DNA of 64,000 bases from Nocardia flavorosea (GCF_015477805.1 NZ_JADLQL010000002.1:620001-684000); one strand, 5' to 3'; positions 9,531 to 18,404 are shown, counted from the stretch's first letter. Notes: generated by a model from the letters alone, not told the origin. Numbers and translations are program-made.

Positions 9531-10550
9531 CTAGCGAGAGACGGGCTCTGGCGTGGCCTGCTCCGGTAGCGCGTCGAAGGCCTGCGCGATCGCCTGGACC
9601 CAACCGCGTGGACTGATTCCCGCCGGCGGTGCGATCCACCGGGCGTCCACCACGGCCGGGCCCAGCGGATGCTTGGCCCATTCCGCCACCCGCTCGGCCC
9701 GCCGGTCGAGCGCCGCGGGCGGATCACCGGCGGCAGCAATCTCCACACCGCCACCCGACTGCAAATACAGCGCGTCCATGATCTGCGCCACCCGATCCGA
9801 GGCCTTGAGCTGGGTGGATGTCCCCGTCTCCTCCTGGACCACCTCCGGGAACCGCTTCACCATCACCTTGTACAGACTCTGCACGCGGCGCAGCAACAAC
9901 CGTGCCCGCAACCACATCTCGACCACGATCCACACCGCACCGAACCCGATCAGCAGCGCCGCCACCTGCCACAGCGGCCAAGCCCACGCCGGTTGCCCCG
10001 CCTCGGCGCCGGGAGCATCGGCGAGGCTCCGCTGGATCTGCCCGGCGGCCAGCCCGATCGCCACTGCGGTCCCGGCTATATAGACGGCGATACCGCGGCC
10101 GAGCGCCGTCCAGCTGAGATTACGCAGCCCGGTCACCACCACGAAGAGGCCCGCCGCCGCGACGACGGCCCAGCCGAGGACGAACGACCACAGCAGCGCG
10201 CCGGCGATCGCCAGAGCACCGAGACCGTATATCGCCCAGGCGATCTGGCGTAGATTCCGGCGCGAAACCACCGGCCAGGCCGCAGCGGCCACCACCGAGG
10301 TAGCGGTGACGAACAGCAACCACGCACCGGTAACCACGCCCTCGGACAGCAAACCGCCACTCAGGCCGGCGGGTCGCAGATTGTCGATCGCCAGGCCCAC
10401 ATCGGGTATCGCCGCAGTACAGGCGAGTGCCACCGCGGCGACGGCGACCACGATCGCCACCCGGGCGGTGGTCGCCGGTTTTACGAGAACCCGCCCCACC
10501 CGGGCGCCGGCGGCGACCCAAACCAGGAGGGCGGTCAACCAGAACGTCAT
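9531..10550 (-). CDS. Polytopic membrane protein (MAB_1171c-type, putative)
   Basis: The 339-residue protein has about six hydrophobic segments in the first 220 residues (for example WLTALLVWVAAGA, VAIVVAVAAVALACTAA, GAWLLFVTATSVVAAAAWPV) and a soluble C-terminal part. It overlaps the ImmA/IrrE gene by ATGA, so synthesis is coupled. Membrane proteins of this kind often accompany XRE and ImmA/IrrE genes in actinobacteria, and some are labelled putative transporters. No transport motif is visible and I do not assign a substrate. Confidence 0.65.
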   Translation of the reverse strand: MTFWLTALLVWVAAGARVGRVLVKPATTARVAIVVAVAAVALACTAAIPDVGLAIDNLRPAGLSGGLLSEGVVTGAWLLFVTATSVVAAAAWPVVSRRNLRQIAWAIYGLGALAIAGALLWSFVLGWAVVAAAGLFVVVTGLRNLSWTALGRGIAVYIAGTAVAIGLAAGQIQRSLADAPGAEAGQPAWAWPLWQVAALLIGFGAVWIVVEMWLRARLLLRRVQSLYKVMVKRFPEVVQEETGTSTQLKASDRVAQIMDALYLQSGGGVEIAAAGDPPAALDRRAERVAEWAKHPLGPAVVDARWIAPPAGISPRGWVQAIAQAFDALPEQATPEPVSR

Positions 10551-11068
10551 CCCAGAGCCTCATCGAATCGAAGGACCGAGACGCCCGCGCCCCGGCTGTT
10601 GAAAACGCGCAAACGTGTCATCAGCATGGCGGCGAACGTTTCGGCCTCCCATTCGGCCTGGTCGTTCTCGCCGTCCTCGACCGCGGTCTGATGCGAACGC
10701 TGACTCAGCATGTACGCGATCAGTTCGTCGCTCACCTCGAGCGTCACCTCGGTGGCCGGGGCACCCTCGTGGTCGAAGACGATATGGCCCAGCTCATGCG
10801 CGAGCGTGTGGTCGCGGCTCGGTAGCGCGCTGGCCAGCACGATGATGTCCTTGGCCGGATAGTAGCGCCGCTGCCCGCAGACACCGGGCCCGAGATCGGC
10901 ATCGGTGATCTCGATCGGCCGGCCCCGCTCGGCGGCGACCGCGTCCACCACCTGCTCCAGGGTGGTGGCGTCGGCGTCGGCGGCGATCGCGCAGACCGCG
11001 TCCACAGCAGCCGCGACGCGGCGATAGGCACGAGTGCTTTGTGTCTTGCTCTGCGTCATCGGAATCAC
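10547..11068 (-). CDS. ImmA/IrrE family metallopeptidase
   Basis: This 173-residue protein carries the zinc-protease signature HELGH at 91-95 with a following His100 (HTLAHELGHIVFDH). ImmA/IrrE enzymes cleave XRE-type repressors in phage and stress control. The start is GTG 11068, overlapping the stop of the upstream gene (GTGA); ATG 11059 is possible. It is the middle gene of a three-gene translationally coupled operon. The nearest XRE protein is the convergent EspR-like gene, an attractive but untested substrate. Confidence 0.75.
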   Translation of the reverse strand: MIPMTQSKTQSTRAYRRVAAAVDAVCAIAADADATTLEQVVDAVAAERGRPIEITDADLGPGVCGQRRYYPAKDIIVLASALPSRDHTLAHELGHIVFDHEGAPATEVTLEVSDELIAYMLSQRSHQTAVEDGENDQAEWEAETFAAMLMTRLRVFNSRGAGVSVLRFDEALG

Positions 11069-12429
11069 GCACCTGTTCCGAAGAATTCGGACCGCGCGGC
11101 GTCGATTCGCGCCTGTGCCTGGGCGGCGCTCTGATAACTCATCACGGCCGAACCACCCCCCGCGATGGCGAGAGCGACGAGCCCGCCGATCACCGACAGC
11201 AGTTTCGGCTCGGGCAGCAGACCCTCGGCGCTGGTCGGCCGGATGGTGTGATTCGGCGGCGCGGCGGCCACCGGCGGCGAACTCGGGGCCGGCGCAGGGG
11301 CATCGGGCGCCGCGGGAGCCGGCGCGGCAGGAGCGGGCAGGTCCGCGCCGACCGCGACGTCCACCGCGCTCGGCGCATCGGGGCCCGCACCGGCGCCGCC
11401 GGGCGCGGGCAAGGCCAGCGGCGGCCCCACCGGGGCCGGCGGTACCGGCGGGAGTGGCAACAGCAGAAGCAGCAATGGGGCGGCCGAACCCACACCGGCC
11501 GATCCCAGGGCCGCCGAACCCGTCGCCGCCGAACCCGCGGCGGCCGAACCCGTGGCCGCGGAACCGACTGCGGCCGAACCGAGCGCCGCCGAACCGGTAC
11601 CGAGCACCCCGACGCCCGCCGAACCGAGCGCCGCCGATCCCGTGCCCAGTACGCCCGCACCGGCGGAACCCACCGCGGCCGAACCCGTTCCGAGCGCGGC
11701 GGAACCGGTGCCGAGGCCGGCCGAGCCGGTGACTCCCAGGCCCAACCCGGCCGAACCCACTGCGGCCGAACCGGTCCCGAGCGCGGCCGAACCCGTACCC
11801 GCCGCCGCGGAGCCGGTGACGGCCAATGGGGCGAGCGCCGCCGAACCGACGGCAGCCGAACCGGTGCCGAGAATCGTGCCGAGTACGGTGCCGAGGCCGA
11901 GCGGGGCCACGGGTTCGGCGACCTCGCCGGGAGCGGGAGCGGCAGGGGCCGCGGAGCCATCTATCGGACCGGTCTCGGTGTAATCGTCGCGACCAGGGAT
12001 ATCCAGGGGTTGCCAGTCCGCGACTTCACCGGACTCCGGCCCACTGCTTCCCGTGCCACCGGGAGCGACCGCCGGGCCGCCCGCCTCCGGAGCGGGAACA
12101 TGGGCTGGTACGGGTGGAACGGCACCGTGTGCGGGCGCAGGATCACTGGAAGCGCGCCCACCAGCGCTACCGGAACCGAGACCGGGGTGCTCGCCCTCGG
12201 CGGCCGCGCCGTTCGGCCGGCCGGGGATCGTGAGAGGTGTACCGGGGCCCTGCTCCGGCCCGGCGTGACCGGGCGGCGTGGCCCCCTGGTCACCGCTTCC
12301 GGTCGGCCCCTGCTCCGCTTTGGGCGAGCGGCCCGGTTCGGCGGCTGCGTATCCCGGCCCCCCGAGTAGCGCCAGGCAACCCACTGCCCCGGCTACTGCG
12401 AGTAATCGCTTGCTGCGACCAACGGCCAT
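11065..12429 (-). CDS. Secreted Gly-Ser-Ala repeat protein with C-terminal membrane anchor
   Basis: The 454-residue protein starts at ATG 12429 with a signal sequence (KRLLAVAGAVGCLALLG, cleavage near AAA-EPG). Residues 31-185 are Pro/Gly-rich. Residues 188-317 are a low-complexity array of GTGSAALG, GTGSAAVG and related units. A hydrophobic LLLLLLPLPPVP patch follows, and a transmembrane helix lies near residues 410-430 (LLSVIGGLVALAIAGG), with a short charged tail. It is the first gene of the operon with ImmA and the polytopic protein. The reverse strand is also open but encodes Arg-rich nonsense. Function is unknown; a wall- or membrane-attached surface protein is inferred. Confidence 0.65.
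   Translation of the reverse strand: MAVGRSKRLLAVAGAVGCLALLGGPGYAAAEPGRSPKAEQGPTGSGDQGATPPGHAGPEQGPGTPLTIPGRPNGAAAEGEHPGLGSGSAGGRASSDPAPAHGAVPPVPAHVPAPEAGGPAVAPGGTGSSGPESGEVADWQPLDIPGRDDYTETGPIDGSAAPAAPAPGEVAEPVAPLGLGTVLGTILGTGSAAVGSAALAPLAVTGSAAAGTGSAALGTGSAAVGSAGLGLGVTGSAGLGTGSAALGTGSAAVGSAGAGVLGTGSAALGSAGVGVLGTGSAALGSAAVGSAATGSAAAGSAATGSAALGSAGVGSAAPLLLLLLPLPPVPPAPVGPPLALPAPGGAGAGPDAPSAVDVAVGADLPAPAAPAPAAPDAPAPAPSSPPVAAAPPNHTIRPTSAEGLLPEPKLLSVIGGLVALAIAGGGSAVMSYQSAAQAQARIDAARSEFFGTGA
11479..11868 (-). repeat. Degenerate GTGSAA(L/V)G-encoding repeat array
   Basis: About 390 bases of short degenerate tandem units coding Gly-Thr-Gly-Ser-Ala-Ala-Leu/Val, inside the secreted repeat protein. 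On the plus strand the array reads as repeats of GCCGAACC. Such arrays are prone to length change between strains. Confidence 0.8.
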
Positions 12430-12947
12430 GCGTCAGCCATCCCCTCGATCGATATTGCGGATCTCCCGGTGATGTCGCCTTCCGGGCAGAACGAACAGAT
12501 GGTTGCCCATCGTAAACCAGGGCTCTGACCGGCGCATAACAAACCCGGGAGACGGCAGCCGCCCCGCGCTTCACCGCAGGTGGAGCCACAGGCCACAGCG
12601 GCGAAACAGCTATCCGGGATGGGATTACTCACAGTTACCGGCCGGCGGATCCGGTAACTGAGCCGCTCGCGCATCGGCGGATCCCGGTCGGCGAACACGG
12701 CACCGGAGCCTCGGCCGGATCACGAGGTCACCGCTCCTGAACCGAGTCGCTGCGCAGGGCCTCCGGCAGTGGCGACCTTCGGACCTCTCAATCGGGGTTC
12801 TTGGGCCCCGAAGCGACTGGGTAACGGCGGTCGGCCACCGTCCACGGAGCTCTTGCCGCTGGTCGACGGTACAGCTGAGCACTACGACCGGTAGCACGAT
12901 CGTCGCAGGCAGACTCGGTGAGCTGTTTGTTCACCGCGCGCGGGCGA
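12430..12947. other. Intergenic stretch without a supported gene
   Basis: This stretch separates the repeat-protein start from the terminator of the SDR operon. It must contain the promoter for the repeat-protein operon. Short open frames occur (for example minus strand 12625-12897), but none has a convincing ribosome binding site or a recognisable product. Confidence 0.5.
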
Positions 12948-12986
12948 GCCCGGCGGGCGCAGACTCGACTATGCGGCCCGCCGGGC
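12948..12986 (-). terminator. Hairpin downstream of the SDR pair
   Basis: GCCCGGCGGGC (12948-12958) pairs with GCCCGCCGGGC (12976-12986). It lies 15 bases beyond the stop of the 13001-13912 SDR gene on the minus strand. Confidence 0.6.
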
Positions 12987-13000
12987 GCTCCGGAGGGGGT

Positions 13001-13912
13001 CTACGCCCCGTAGACCGGTTCGGGCGGGGTGCCCTTCGAGATCAGTTCTGCGACCACGGTGCCGAGTTCTGCCGGATCCCAGCGGGTTCCGCGATCCACC
13101 GGGACACCGTGCCGCCAGCCTTCGGCGAGGGCGATCCGGCCGCCCTCGACCTCGAACATCCGGCCGGTGACCCCGGCCGATTCGGAGCTGCCCAGCCACA
13201 CCACGATCGGCGAAATGTTCTCCGGCGCCATGGCGTCGAAACCTTCGTCCGGTTTGGCCATCATGTCGGCGAAAACCGTTTCGGTCATCCGAGTGCGGGC
13301 CGAGGGCGCGATCGCGTTCACGGTGACGCCGTAGCGGCCGAATTCGGCTGCCGCGGTGAGGGTCAGGCCGGCGATACCCGCTTTGGCGGCGCCGTAGTTG
13401 CCCTGGCCGACGCTGCCCTGCAGGCCGGCCCCGGAGCTGGTGTTGATGATCCGGGCGTCGACCGGGCGGCCGGCCTTGGACTCCGCGCGCCAGTACGCAG
13501 CGGCGTGCCGCATGGTGGCGAAATGCCCCTTCAGGTGGACCCGGACCACCGAATCCCATTCGTCTTCGGCGAGGTTGACGAGCATGCGGTCACGCACGAA
13601 CCCGGCGTTGTTGACCAGGACATCGAGGCCGCCGAAGGTGTCCACGGCCTGCTGGATCAGCCGCTGCGAACCGTCCCAGCTCGCCACATCGTCGCCATTG
13701 GCGACCGCCTCGCCGCCGGCGGCGCGGATTTCGGAAACGACCTGTTCGGCCGGGGTTTCCGCGGTGGATTCACCGCTGAGGCTGGTGCCGATGTCGTTGA
13801 CCACCACTTTCGCGCCCGCGGCCGCGAAGGCCAGTGCGTGCGCCCGGCCGATTCCCCGGCCGGCGCCGGTGATGATGACTGTCCGTCCGGCGCAGATGCC
13901 CTCGGTTGCCAT
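13001..13912 (-). CDS. Short-chain dehydrogenase (Rv3548c-type)
   Basis: This 303-residue SDR starts at ATG 13912. It has the NAD(P) motif TGAGRGIGRAH near residue 16, the NNAG motif, and the YGAAK active-site segment. It is long for a classical SDR, with a C-terminal extension ending PPEPVYGA. It follows another SDR by 58 bases, matching the Rv3549c-Rv3548c pair next to echA20. By context it acts on a steroid or HIP-derived CoA ester; the exact step is not known to me. Confidence 0.85.
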   Translation of the reverse strand: MATEGICAGRTVIITGAGRGIGRAHALAFAAAGAKVVVNDIGTSLSGESTAETPAEQVVSEIRAAGGEAVANGDDVASWDGSQRLIQQAVDTFGGLDVLVNNAGFVRDRMLVNLAEDEWDSVVRVHLKGHFATMRHAAAYWRAESKAGRPVDARIINTSSGAGLQGSVGQGNYGAAKAGIAGLTLTAAAEFGRYGVTVNAIAPSARTRMTETVFADMMAKPDEGFDAMAPENISPIVVWLGSSESAGVTGRMFEVEGGRIALAEGWRHGVPVDRGTRWDPAELGTVVAELISKGTPPEPVYGA

Positions 13913-13970
13913 ATCCGTTCCTATCGTCGATGGTCGTAACTGGTGATGTCGCGTCGTGGCGCCGGCCGCG

Positions 13971-14762
13971 TCAGGGTTTCGTGGGGGAATGGGCGGCGTT
14001 GGCGGCCGAGAGGAACGCCGGTGGTTCGCCGCCGCCGTGGATCTGCAGGGTGGCGCCGCTGATGTAGCCGGCGAGCGGGGAAAGCAGGAACGCCACCCCG
14101 TTGCCCACGTCGCCGGGCCGGGCCATCCGGCCCATCGGAATGGTCTGCCCGACGGCGGCCACACCGTCGGCGTCGCCGTAGTGCAGTTCGGCGAGTTCGG
14201 TTTCCACCGCGCCCACGATCAGCGAATTGATCCGCACCTGCGGCGCCCATTCGGCGGCCAGCGAGACGGTGAGCGCGTCGACCCCGGCCTTCGCCGCACC
14301 GTAGGCGGCGGTACCGGGTGAGGGCCGGTGGCCGCTGAGGCTGGAGATATTGACGATCGACCCGCCGGTTTCCTGTTCGCTCATCACCGCGTGCGCCGCC
14401 TGCGCGACGTGCAGGGCGGCGAGCAAATTCAATTCGATGATCTTGGTATGGAATTTCGGGCTGGCATCGGCGGCCAGCGCGTAGGGCGCTCCCCCGGCAT
14501 TGTTGACTGCCGCGTCGAGCCGCCCGTACCGGCGCACGATCTCCGCGATCATCGCCTGGACCGCGTCGGCGTCGCGCACATCGCAGGGCAGGAAGTCGAT
14601 GGCGCGCCCGTCCACCTCCACCGGCGTTTCTGCCGGTCGGCGCGCGCAGGCCACCACAGTCGCGCCGGCGGTGAGCAGGACCCGGCTGATACCGGCGCCG
14701 ACACCGCGGACGCCTCCGGTTACCAGAACGACGCGATCGGACAGGTCGATTTCGAGTGCCAC
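13971..14762 (-). CDS. Short-chain dehydrogenase (Rv3549c-type)
   Basis: This 263-residue SDR starts at GTG 14762. It shows TGGVRGVGAGI for cofactor binding, NNAGG, and the Ser/Tyr/Lys set SSLSG...YGAAK. The start codon is preceded by TAGGTT and exactly six bases, so the mRNA is probably leaderless. A KstR2-like operator sits immediately upstream and is shared with echA20. It corresponds to Rv3549c and belongs to the KstR2 regulon by position; its substrate is inferred to be a HIP pathway CoA ester. Confidence 0.85.
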   Translation of the reverse strand: MALEIDLSDRVVLVTGGVRGVGAGISRVLLTAGATVVACARRPAETPVEVDGRAIDFLPCDVRDADAVQAMIAEIVRRYGRLDAAVNNAGGAPYALAADASPKFHTKIIELNLLAALHVAQAAHAVMSEQETGGSIVNISSLSGHRPSPGTAAYGAAKAGVDALTVSLAAEWAPQVRINSLIVGAVETELAELHYGDADGVAAVGQTIPMGRMARPGDVGNGVAFLLSPLAGYISGATLQIHGGGEPPAFLSAANAAHSPTKP

Positions 14763-14791
14763 CGTGTTAACCTACCAAGCAATTGCTTGCT
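14763..14791. promoter_or_regulatory. KstR2-like operator and leaderless promoter between the SDR gene and echA20
   Basis: ACCAAGCAATTGCT (14774-14787) matches AnCAAGnnCTTGnT with one change. An overlapping copy shifted by four bases (14778-14791) also matches with one change. The core forms the palindrome CAAGCAATTGCTTG. On the minus strand TAGGTT (14774-14769) is followed by six bases and GTG 14762, fitting a -10 element and a leaderless start. Confidence 0.75.
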
Positions 14792-14828
14792 TAGCCAAGA
14801 TGCTCGAGAATGCGAGATGGGATACGCG

Positions 14829-15593
14829 ATGGGGATCACCCGCCATTCGGAATCCGCCGGTATCGCCGTGGTCACGGTCGACTATCCGCCGGTCAACGCC
14901 ATACCCTCGGACGGCTGGTTCGCCCTCGCCGACGAGATCCGCGCCGCCGGGCGCGACCCGCAGACCCGGGTGGTGGTACTGCGCGCGGAGAACCGGGGCT
15001 TCAACGCCGGCGTGGACATCAAGGAAATGCAGCGCACACCGGGCCACCAGGCGCTGATCGACGCCAACCACGGCTGCTTCGAAGCCTTCGCCGCCGTCTA
15101 CGACTGCCCGGTCCCGGTCGTCACCGCGGTCCAGGGCTTCTGCCTCGGCGGCGGTATCGGCCTGGTCGGTAACTCCGACATCATCATCGCCTCCGAGGAC
15201 GCCACCTTCGGTCTCCCCGAGGTCGACCGCGGCGCGCTCGGCGCGGCCACCCACCTTTCCCGGTTGGTGCCCCAGCACCTGATGCGCGCGCTGTTCTTCA
15301 CCGCGAGCACAGCCACCGCCCAGCAGCTGCACCACTACGGCTCGGTACTGAAGGTGGTCCCCCGCGACGAACTCGACGCCGCGGCACTCGAGGTCGCCAA
15401 GGATATCGCCGCCAAGGACGGCCGCGTGATCCGCGCCGCCAAACGCGCGCTCAACGGTATCGATGTACAGGATGTGCACCGCAGCTACCGCTACGAGCAG
15501 GGGTTCACCTTCGAACTGAACCTCTCCGGCGCCTCGGACGAAATCCGGGATCGTTTCGATGAAGACCTGGCAGCGCAGAAGGACAAGAACTGA
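14829..15593 (+). CDS. echA20: EchA20, ring-opening hydrolase of the HIP pathway (crotonase fold)
   Basis: This 254-residue crotonase-fold protein starts at ATG 14829, aligning with the M. tuberculosis EchA20 N-terminus; in-frame ATG 14817 is an alternative. Diagnostic segments are NAIPSDGWFALADE, FNAGVDIKEMQRT, GFCLGGGIGLVGNSDIIIAS and GLPEVDRGALGAATHLSRLVPQHLMR. EchA20 hydrolyses ring D of the HIP-derived CoA ester. It leads the echA20-ipdA-ipdB-ipdC operon and is divergent from two SDR genes across a KstR2-like operator. Confidence 0.93.
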   Translation: MGITRHSESAGIAVVTVDYPPVNAIPSDGWFALADEIRAAGRDPQTRVVVLRAENRGFNAGVDIKEMQRTPGHQALIDANHGCFEAFAAVYDCPVPVVTAVQGFCLGGGIGLVGNSDIIIASEDATFGLPEVDRGALGAATHLSRLVPQHLMRALFFTASTATAQQLHHYGSVLKVVPRDELDAAALEVAKDIAAKDGRVIRAAKRALNGIDVQDVHRSYRYEQGFTFELNLSGASDEIRDRFDEDLAAQKDKN

Positions 15594-15609
15594 CATGGAG
15601 CGGAAAACC

Positions 15610-16491
15610 ATGCGAGACAAGCGGAAAACGCTGGACGAGATCGTCGGCGAACTGCGCAGCGGAATGACCATCGGCATCGGCGGCTGGGGCTCGCGGCGGA
15701 AACCGATGGCCCTGGTACGGGCGCTGCTGCGGTCCGATGTCACCGACCTCACCGTCGTCACCTACGGCGGCCCCGACCTCGGCCTGCTGCTGTCGGCCGG
15801 CAAGGTCCGCAAGGCCTACTACGGTTTCGTCTCCCTCGACTCGGCCCCCTTCTACGATCCCTGGTTCGCCAAGGCACGCACCTCCGGGCAGATCGTGGCC
15901 CGCGAGATGGACGAGGGCATGCTCAAATGCGGCCTGGAAGCGGCCGCGGCGCGACTGCCGTTCCTGCCGATCCGCGCGGGTCTCGGCTCGGACGTGCCGA
16001 ATTTCTGGGACGGCGAACTGAAAACCGTCACCTCGCCCTACCCGGGCCCGGACGGCAAATCCGAAACCCTGCTCGCCATGCCCGCACTGAACCTGGACGC
16101 CGCGCTGGTGCACCTGAACCTCGGTGACGCGCACGGGAACGCCGCCTACCAGGGTGTCGATCCCTATATGGACGACCTGTTCTGCATGGCCGCCGAAAAG
16201 CGCTACCTGTCGGTCGAGCGCATCGTGGACACCGAGGAACTGGTGAAAACCGTTCCACCGCAATCGCTGCTACTCAACCGCATGCTCGTCGACGCGGTGG
16301 CCGAAGCGCCGGGCGGCGCGCATTTCACCCTCGGCGGAGAAAGCTACGGGCGCGACGAGAAGTTCCAGCGCCACTACGTCGAATCGGCCAAGTCGCCGGA
16401 AACCTGGCAGACCTTCGTCGACACCTACCTCAGCGGCTCCGAGGACGACTACCAGGCCGCCGTCGCGCGATTCAAGGAGGAGCAGTCGTGA
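15610..16491 (+). CDS. ipdA: IpdA, alpha subunit of the COCHEA-CoA ring C hydrolase
   Basis: This 293-residue CoA-transferase-fold subunit starts at ATG 15610 (MRDKRKTLDEIV), nine bases after GGAG; ATG 15595 in frame is an alternative. The segments GMTIGIGGWGSRRKPMALVRALLRS, TYGGPDLGLLLSAGKV and HLNLGDAHGNAAYQG are characteristic. IpdAB is known to hydrolyse ring C of COCHEA-CoA without acting as a true CoA transferase. It overlaps ipdB by GTGA, consistent with a heteromeric complex. Confidence 0.93.
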   Translation: MRDKRKTLDEIVGELRSGMTIGIGGWGSRRKPMALVRALLRSDVTDLTVVTYGGPDLGLLLSAGKVRKAYYGFVSLDSAPFYDPWFAKARTSGQIVAREMDEGMLKCGLEAAAARLPFLPIRAGLGSDVPNFWDGELKTVTSPYPGPDGKSETLLAMPALNLDAALVHLNLGDAHGNAAYQGVDPYMDDLFCMAAEKRYLSVERIVDTEELVKTVPPQSLLLNRMLVDAVAEAPGGAHFTLGGESYGRDEKFQRHYVESAKSPETWQTFVDTYLSGSEDDYQAAVARFKEEQS

Positions 16492-17246
16492 CCAGCACCG
16501 AAACCATCACCCGGGCCGAGGTGTGCGCGGTCGCCTGCGCCGAGATCTTCCGCGATGCCGGGGAGATCTTCGCCAGCCCGATGACGCCGATGGCCCAGTT
16601 GGGCGCCCGGCTCGCGAAACTCACCTTCGAACCCGATCTGCTGCTCTCCGACGGCGAGGCGTTCTTCCTCGCCGAAACCCCGCCCATCGGCGGTAAGGCC
16701 CCGATCGAGGGCTGGATCCCGTTCCGCCGGGTCTTCGATGTGCTGGCCTCGGGCCGCCGCCACGTAGTGATGGGCGCCAACCAGATCGACCGCTTCGGCA
16801 ACCAGAACCTCTCCGCCTTCGGCCCGCTCCAGCAGCCGACCCGGCAGATGTTCGGTGTCCGCGGTGCGCCCGGGAATACGATCAACCACCCGACGAGCTA
16901 CTGGGTCGCGCGGCACACCAGGCGGGTGTTCTGCGAGAAGGTAGATATCGTCGCCGGTATCGGCTACGACAAGATCGACCCCGAGAACCCCGCCTACCGG
17001 TTCATGAAGGTCCACCATGTGGTGACCAACCTGGGTGTTTTCGATTTCGGCGGACCCGGTAACACCATGCGGGCGCTGAGCCTGCACCCCGGCGTCACCG
17101 CCGAAGAAGTCGCGGAGAACACCTCGTTCGAAATCGCCGACCTGGGCACCGCCGGCGAAACCCGGTTGCCGAGCACCGAGGAACTGCGGATCATCCGCGA
17201 GGTCCTGGATCCCAAGAAGATCCGCGATAAGGAGGTCCCGCAGTGA
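16488..17246 (+). CDS. ipdB: IpdB, beta subunit of the COCHEA-CoA ring C hydrolase
   Basis: This 252-residue subunit starts at GTG 16488 within the ipdA stop. It shows the family I CoA-transferase beta-subunit fold, with LLLSDGEAFFLAETPP, VVMGANQIDRFGNQN and GGPGNTMRALSLHPGVT. The usual catalytic Glu of true CoA transferases is not evident, as expected for IpdAB. It pairs with IpdA and overlaps ipdC by GTGA, after an AAGGAGG site used by ipdC. Confidence 0.93.
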   Translation: MTSTETITRAEVCAVACAEIFRDAGEIFASPMTPMAQLGARLAKLTFEPDLLLSDGEAFFLAETPPIGGKAPIEGWIPFRRVFDVLASGRRHVVMGANQIDRFGNQNLSAFGPLQQPTRQMFGVRGAPGNTINHPTSYWVARHTRRVFCEKVDIVAGIGYDKIDPENPAYRFMKVHHVVTNLGVFDFGGPGNTMRALSLHPGVTAEEVAENTSFEIADLGTAGETRLPSTEELRIIREVLDPKKIRDKEVPQ

Positions 17247-18325
17247 CACCCCGGCTGCGGACTCCGCTGACCGAACTCGTCGGGATCGAACATCCCGTCG
17301 TGCAGACCGGTATGGGCTGGGTGGCGGGCCCGAGCCTCGTTTCGGCCACCTCCAACGCGGGCGGTCTGGGCATTCTCGCCTCGGCCACCATGACCTACGA
17401 CGAACTCGAAACGGCCATCGCCAAAACCAAGGCGCAGACCGATAAACCGTTCGGTGTGAACATCCGCGCCGACGCCTCCGACGCACCCGAGCGGATCGAC
17501 CTGCTGATCCGCGAGAACGTGAAAGTTGCCTCGTTCGCGCTGGCGCCGAAGAAAGATCTCATCGCCAAGCTGAAAGATGCCGGCGTGGTGGTGATCCCGT
17601 CGATCGGCGCCGCCAAGCACGCGGTGAAGGTCGCATCGTGGGGCGCGGACGCCGTGGTCGTCCAGGGCGGTGAAGGCGGCGGGCACACCGGCCCCGTCGC
17701 AACCACCCTGCTGCTGCCGTCGGTACTGGACGCCGTCGATATCCCGGTCGTCGCGGCCGGCGGTTTCTACGACGGACGCGGCCTGGCCGCCGCCCTCGCC
17801 TACGGTGCCGCCGGCGTCGCCATGGGCACCCGGTTCCTGCTCACCCAGGAGAGCAGCGTCCCGGATTCGGTGAAACAGGAGTACCTGCGCCGACAGCTCG
17901 GCGAAACCGTGGTGTCGACGAAGGTCGACGGTATGCCGCACCGGGTGCTCAACACCGAACTCGTGCAGAAGCTGGAGGGTTCGGGCCGTATCCGCGGGCT
18001 CACCGCGGCGGTCGGCAACGCGACCAAGTTCAAGAGTATGACCGGCATGAAATGGTCGACCCTCGTCCGCGACGGCCTGGCCATGCGCAAGGCCAAGGAC
18101 CTCACCTGGTCGCAGGTCATCATGGCGGCCAACACGCCGATGCTGCTGCGTGCCGGCCTGGTCGAAGGCAATACCGAAGCCGGTGTGCTCGCGGCCGGTC
18201 AGGTGAGCGGCATCCTGGACGATCTGCCGACCTGCCAGGAACTCATCGACCGGGTCGTCACGGACGCGGTCGCCCGGATCGGCACCCTCGCCGCCCTCCC
18301 TCAGAGAGCCGAATCGGCAGGCTGA
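17243..18325 (+). CDS. ipdC: IpdC, flavin-dependent reductase of the HIP pathway
   Basis: This 360-residue protein of the nitronate monooxygenase-like TIM-barrel family starts at GTG 17243, seven bases after AAGGAGG. Family signatures are QTGMGWVAGPSLVSATSNAG, VVVQGGEGGGHTGPV (phosphate and FMN binding) and VVAAGGFYDGRGLAAALAYGA. The corresponding gene (Rv3553) is needed for HIP breakdown and is thought to reduce a CoA ester rather than oxidise nitronates. It is the last gene of the operon, followed by a clear terminator. Confidence 0.92.
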   Translation: MTPRLRTPLTELVGIEHPVVQTGMGWVAGPSLVSATSNAGGLGILASATMTYDELETAIAKTKAQTDKPFGVNIRADASDAPERIDLLIRENVKVASFALAPKKDLIAKLKDAGVVVIPSIGAAKHAVKVASWGADAVVVQGGEGGGHTGPVATTLLLPSVLDAVDIPVVAAGGFYDGRGLAAALAYGAAGVAMGTRFLLTQESSVPDSVKQEYLRRQLGETVVSTKVDGMPHRVLNTELVQKLEGSGRIRGLTAAVGNATKFKSMTGMKWSTLVRDGLAMRKAKDLTWSQVIMAANTPMLLRAGLVEGNTEAGVLAAGQVSGILDDLPTCQELIDRVVTDAVARIGTLAALPQRAESAG

Positions 18326-18340
18326 CCGAAGTGAACCCGT

Positions 18341-18376
18341 GGCCCGCCCCCGACTGTGGGGCGGGCCGCGTTTTTT
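18341..18376 (+). terminator. Intrinsic terminator of the echA20-ipdABC operon
   Basis: GGCCCGCCCC (18341-18350) pairs with GGGGCGGGCC (18358-18367) and is followed by GCG and six T residues. This is a textbook intrinsic terminator 15 bases past ipdC. Confidence 0.9.
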
Positions 18377-18404
18377 GTCGGTACCGATCACTACCTTGCC
18401 TCTC

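Noticed and set aside
11479-11868. Gly-rich repeats considered as a PE_PGRS-type protein
   Set aside because: There is no PE domain or YxxxD/E motif, and the protein has a normal Sec signal peptide.
11041-12369. 442-codon plus-strand frame opposite the repeat protein
   Set aside because: The translation is a monotonous Arg/Gly/Thr repeat. The minus frame has a signal peptide, a membrane helix and coupled neighbours.
12625-12897. 90-codon minus-strand ORF in the gap upstream of the SDR operon terminator
   Set aside because: No ribosome binding site, Arg-rich composition and no recognisable product.
14800-14829. ATG 14800 considered as a leaderless start for echA20
   Set aside because: It is out of frame with EchA20.
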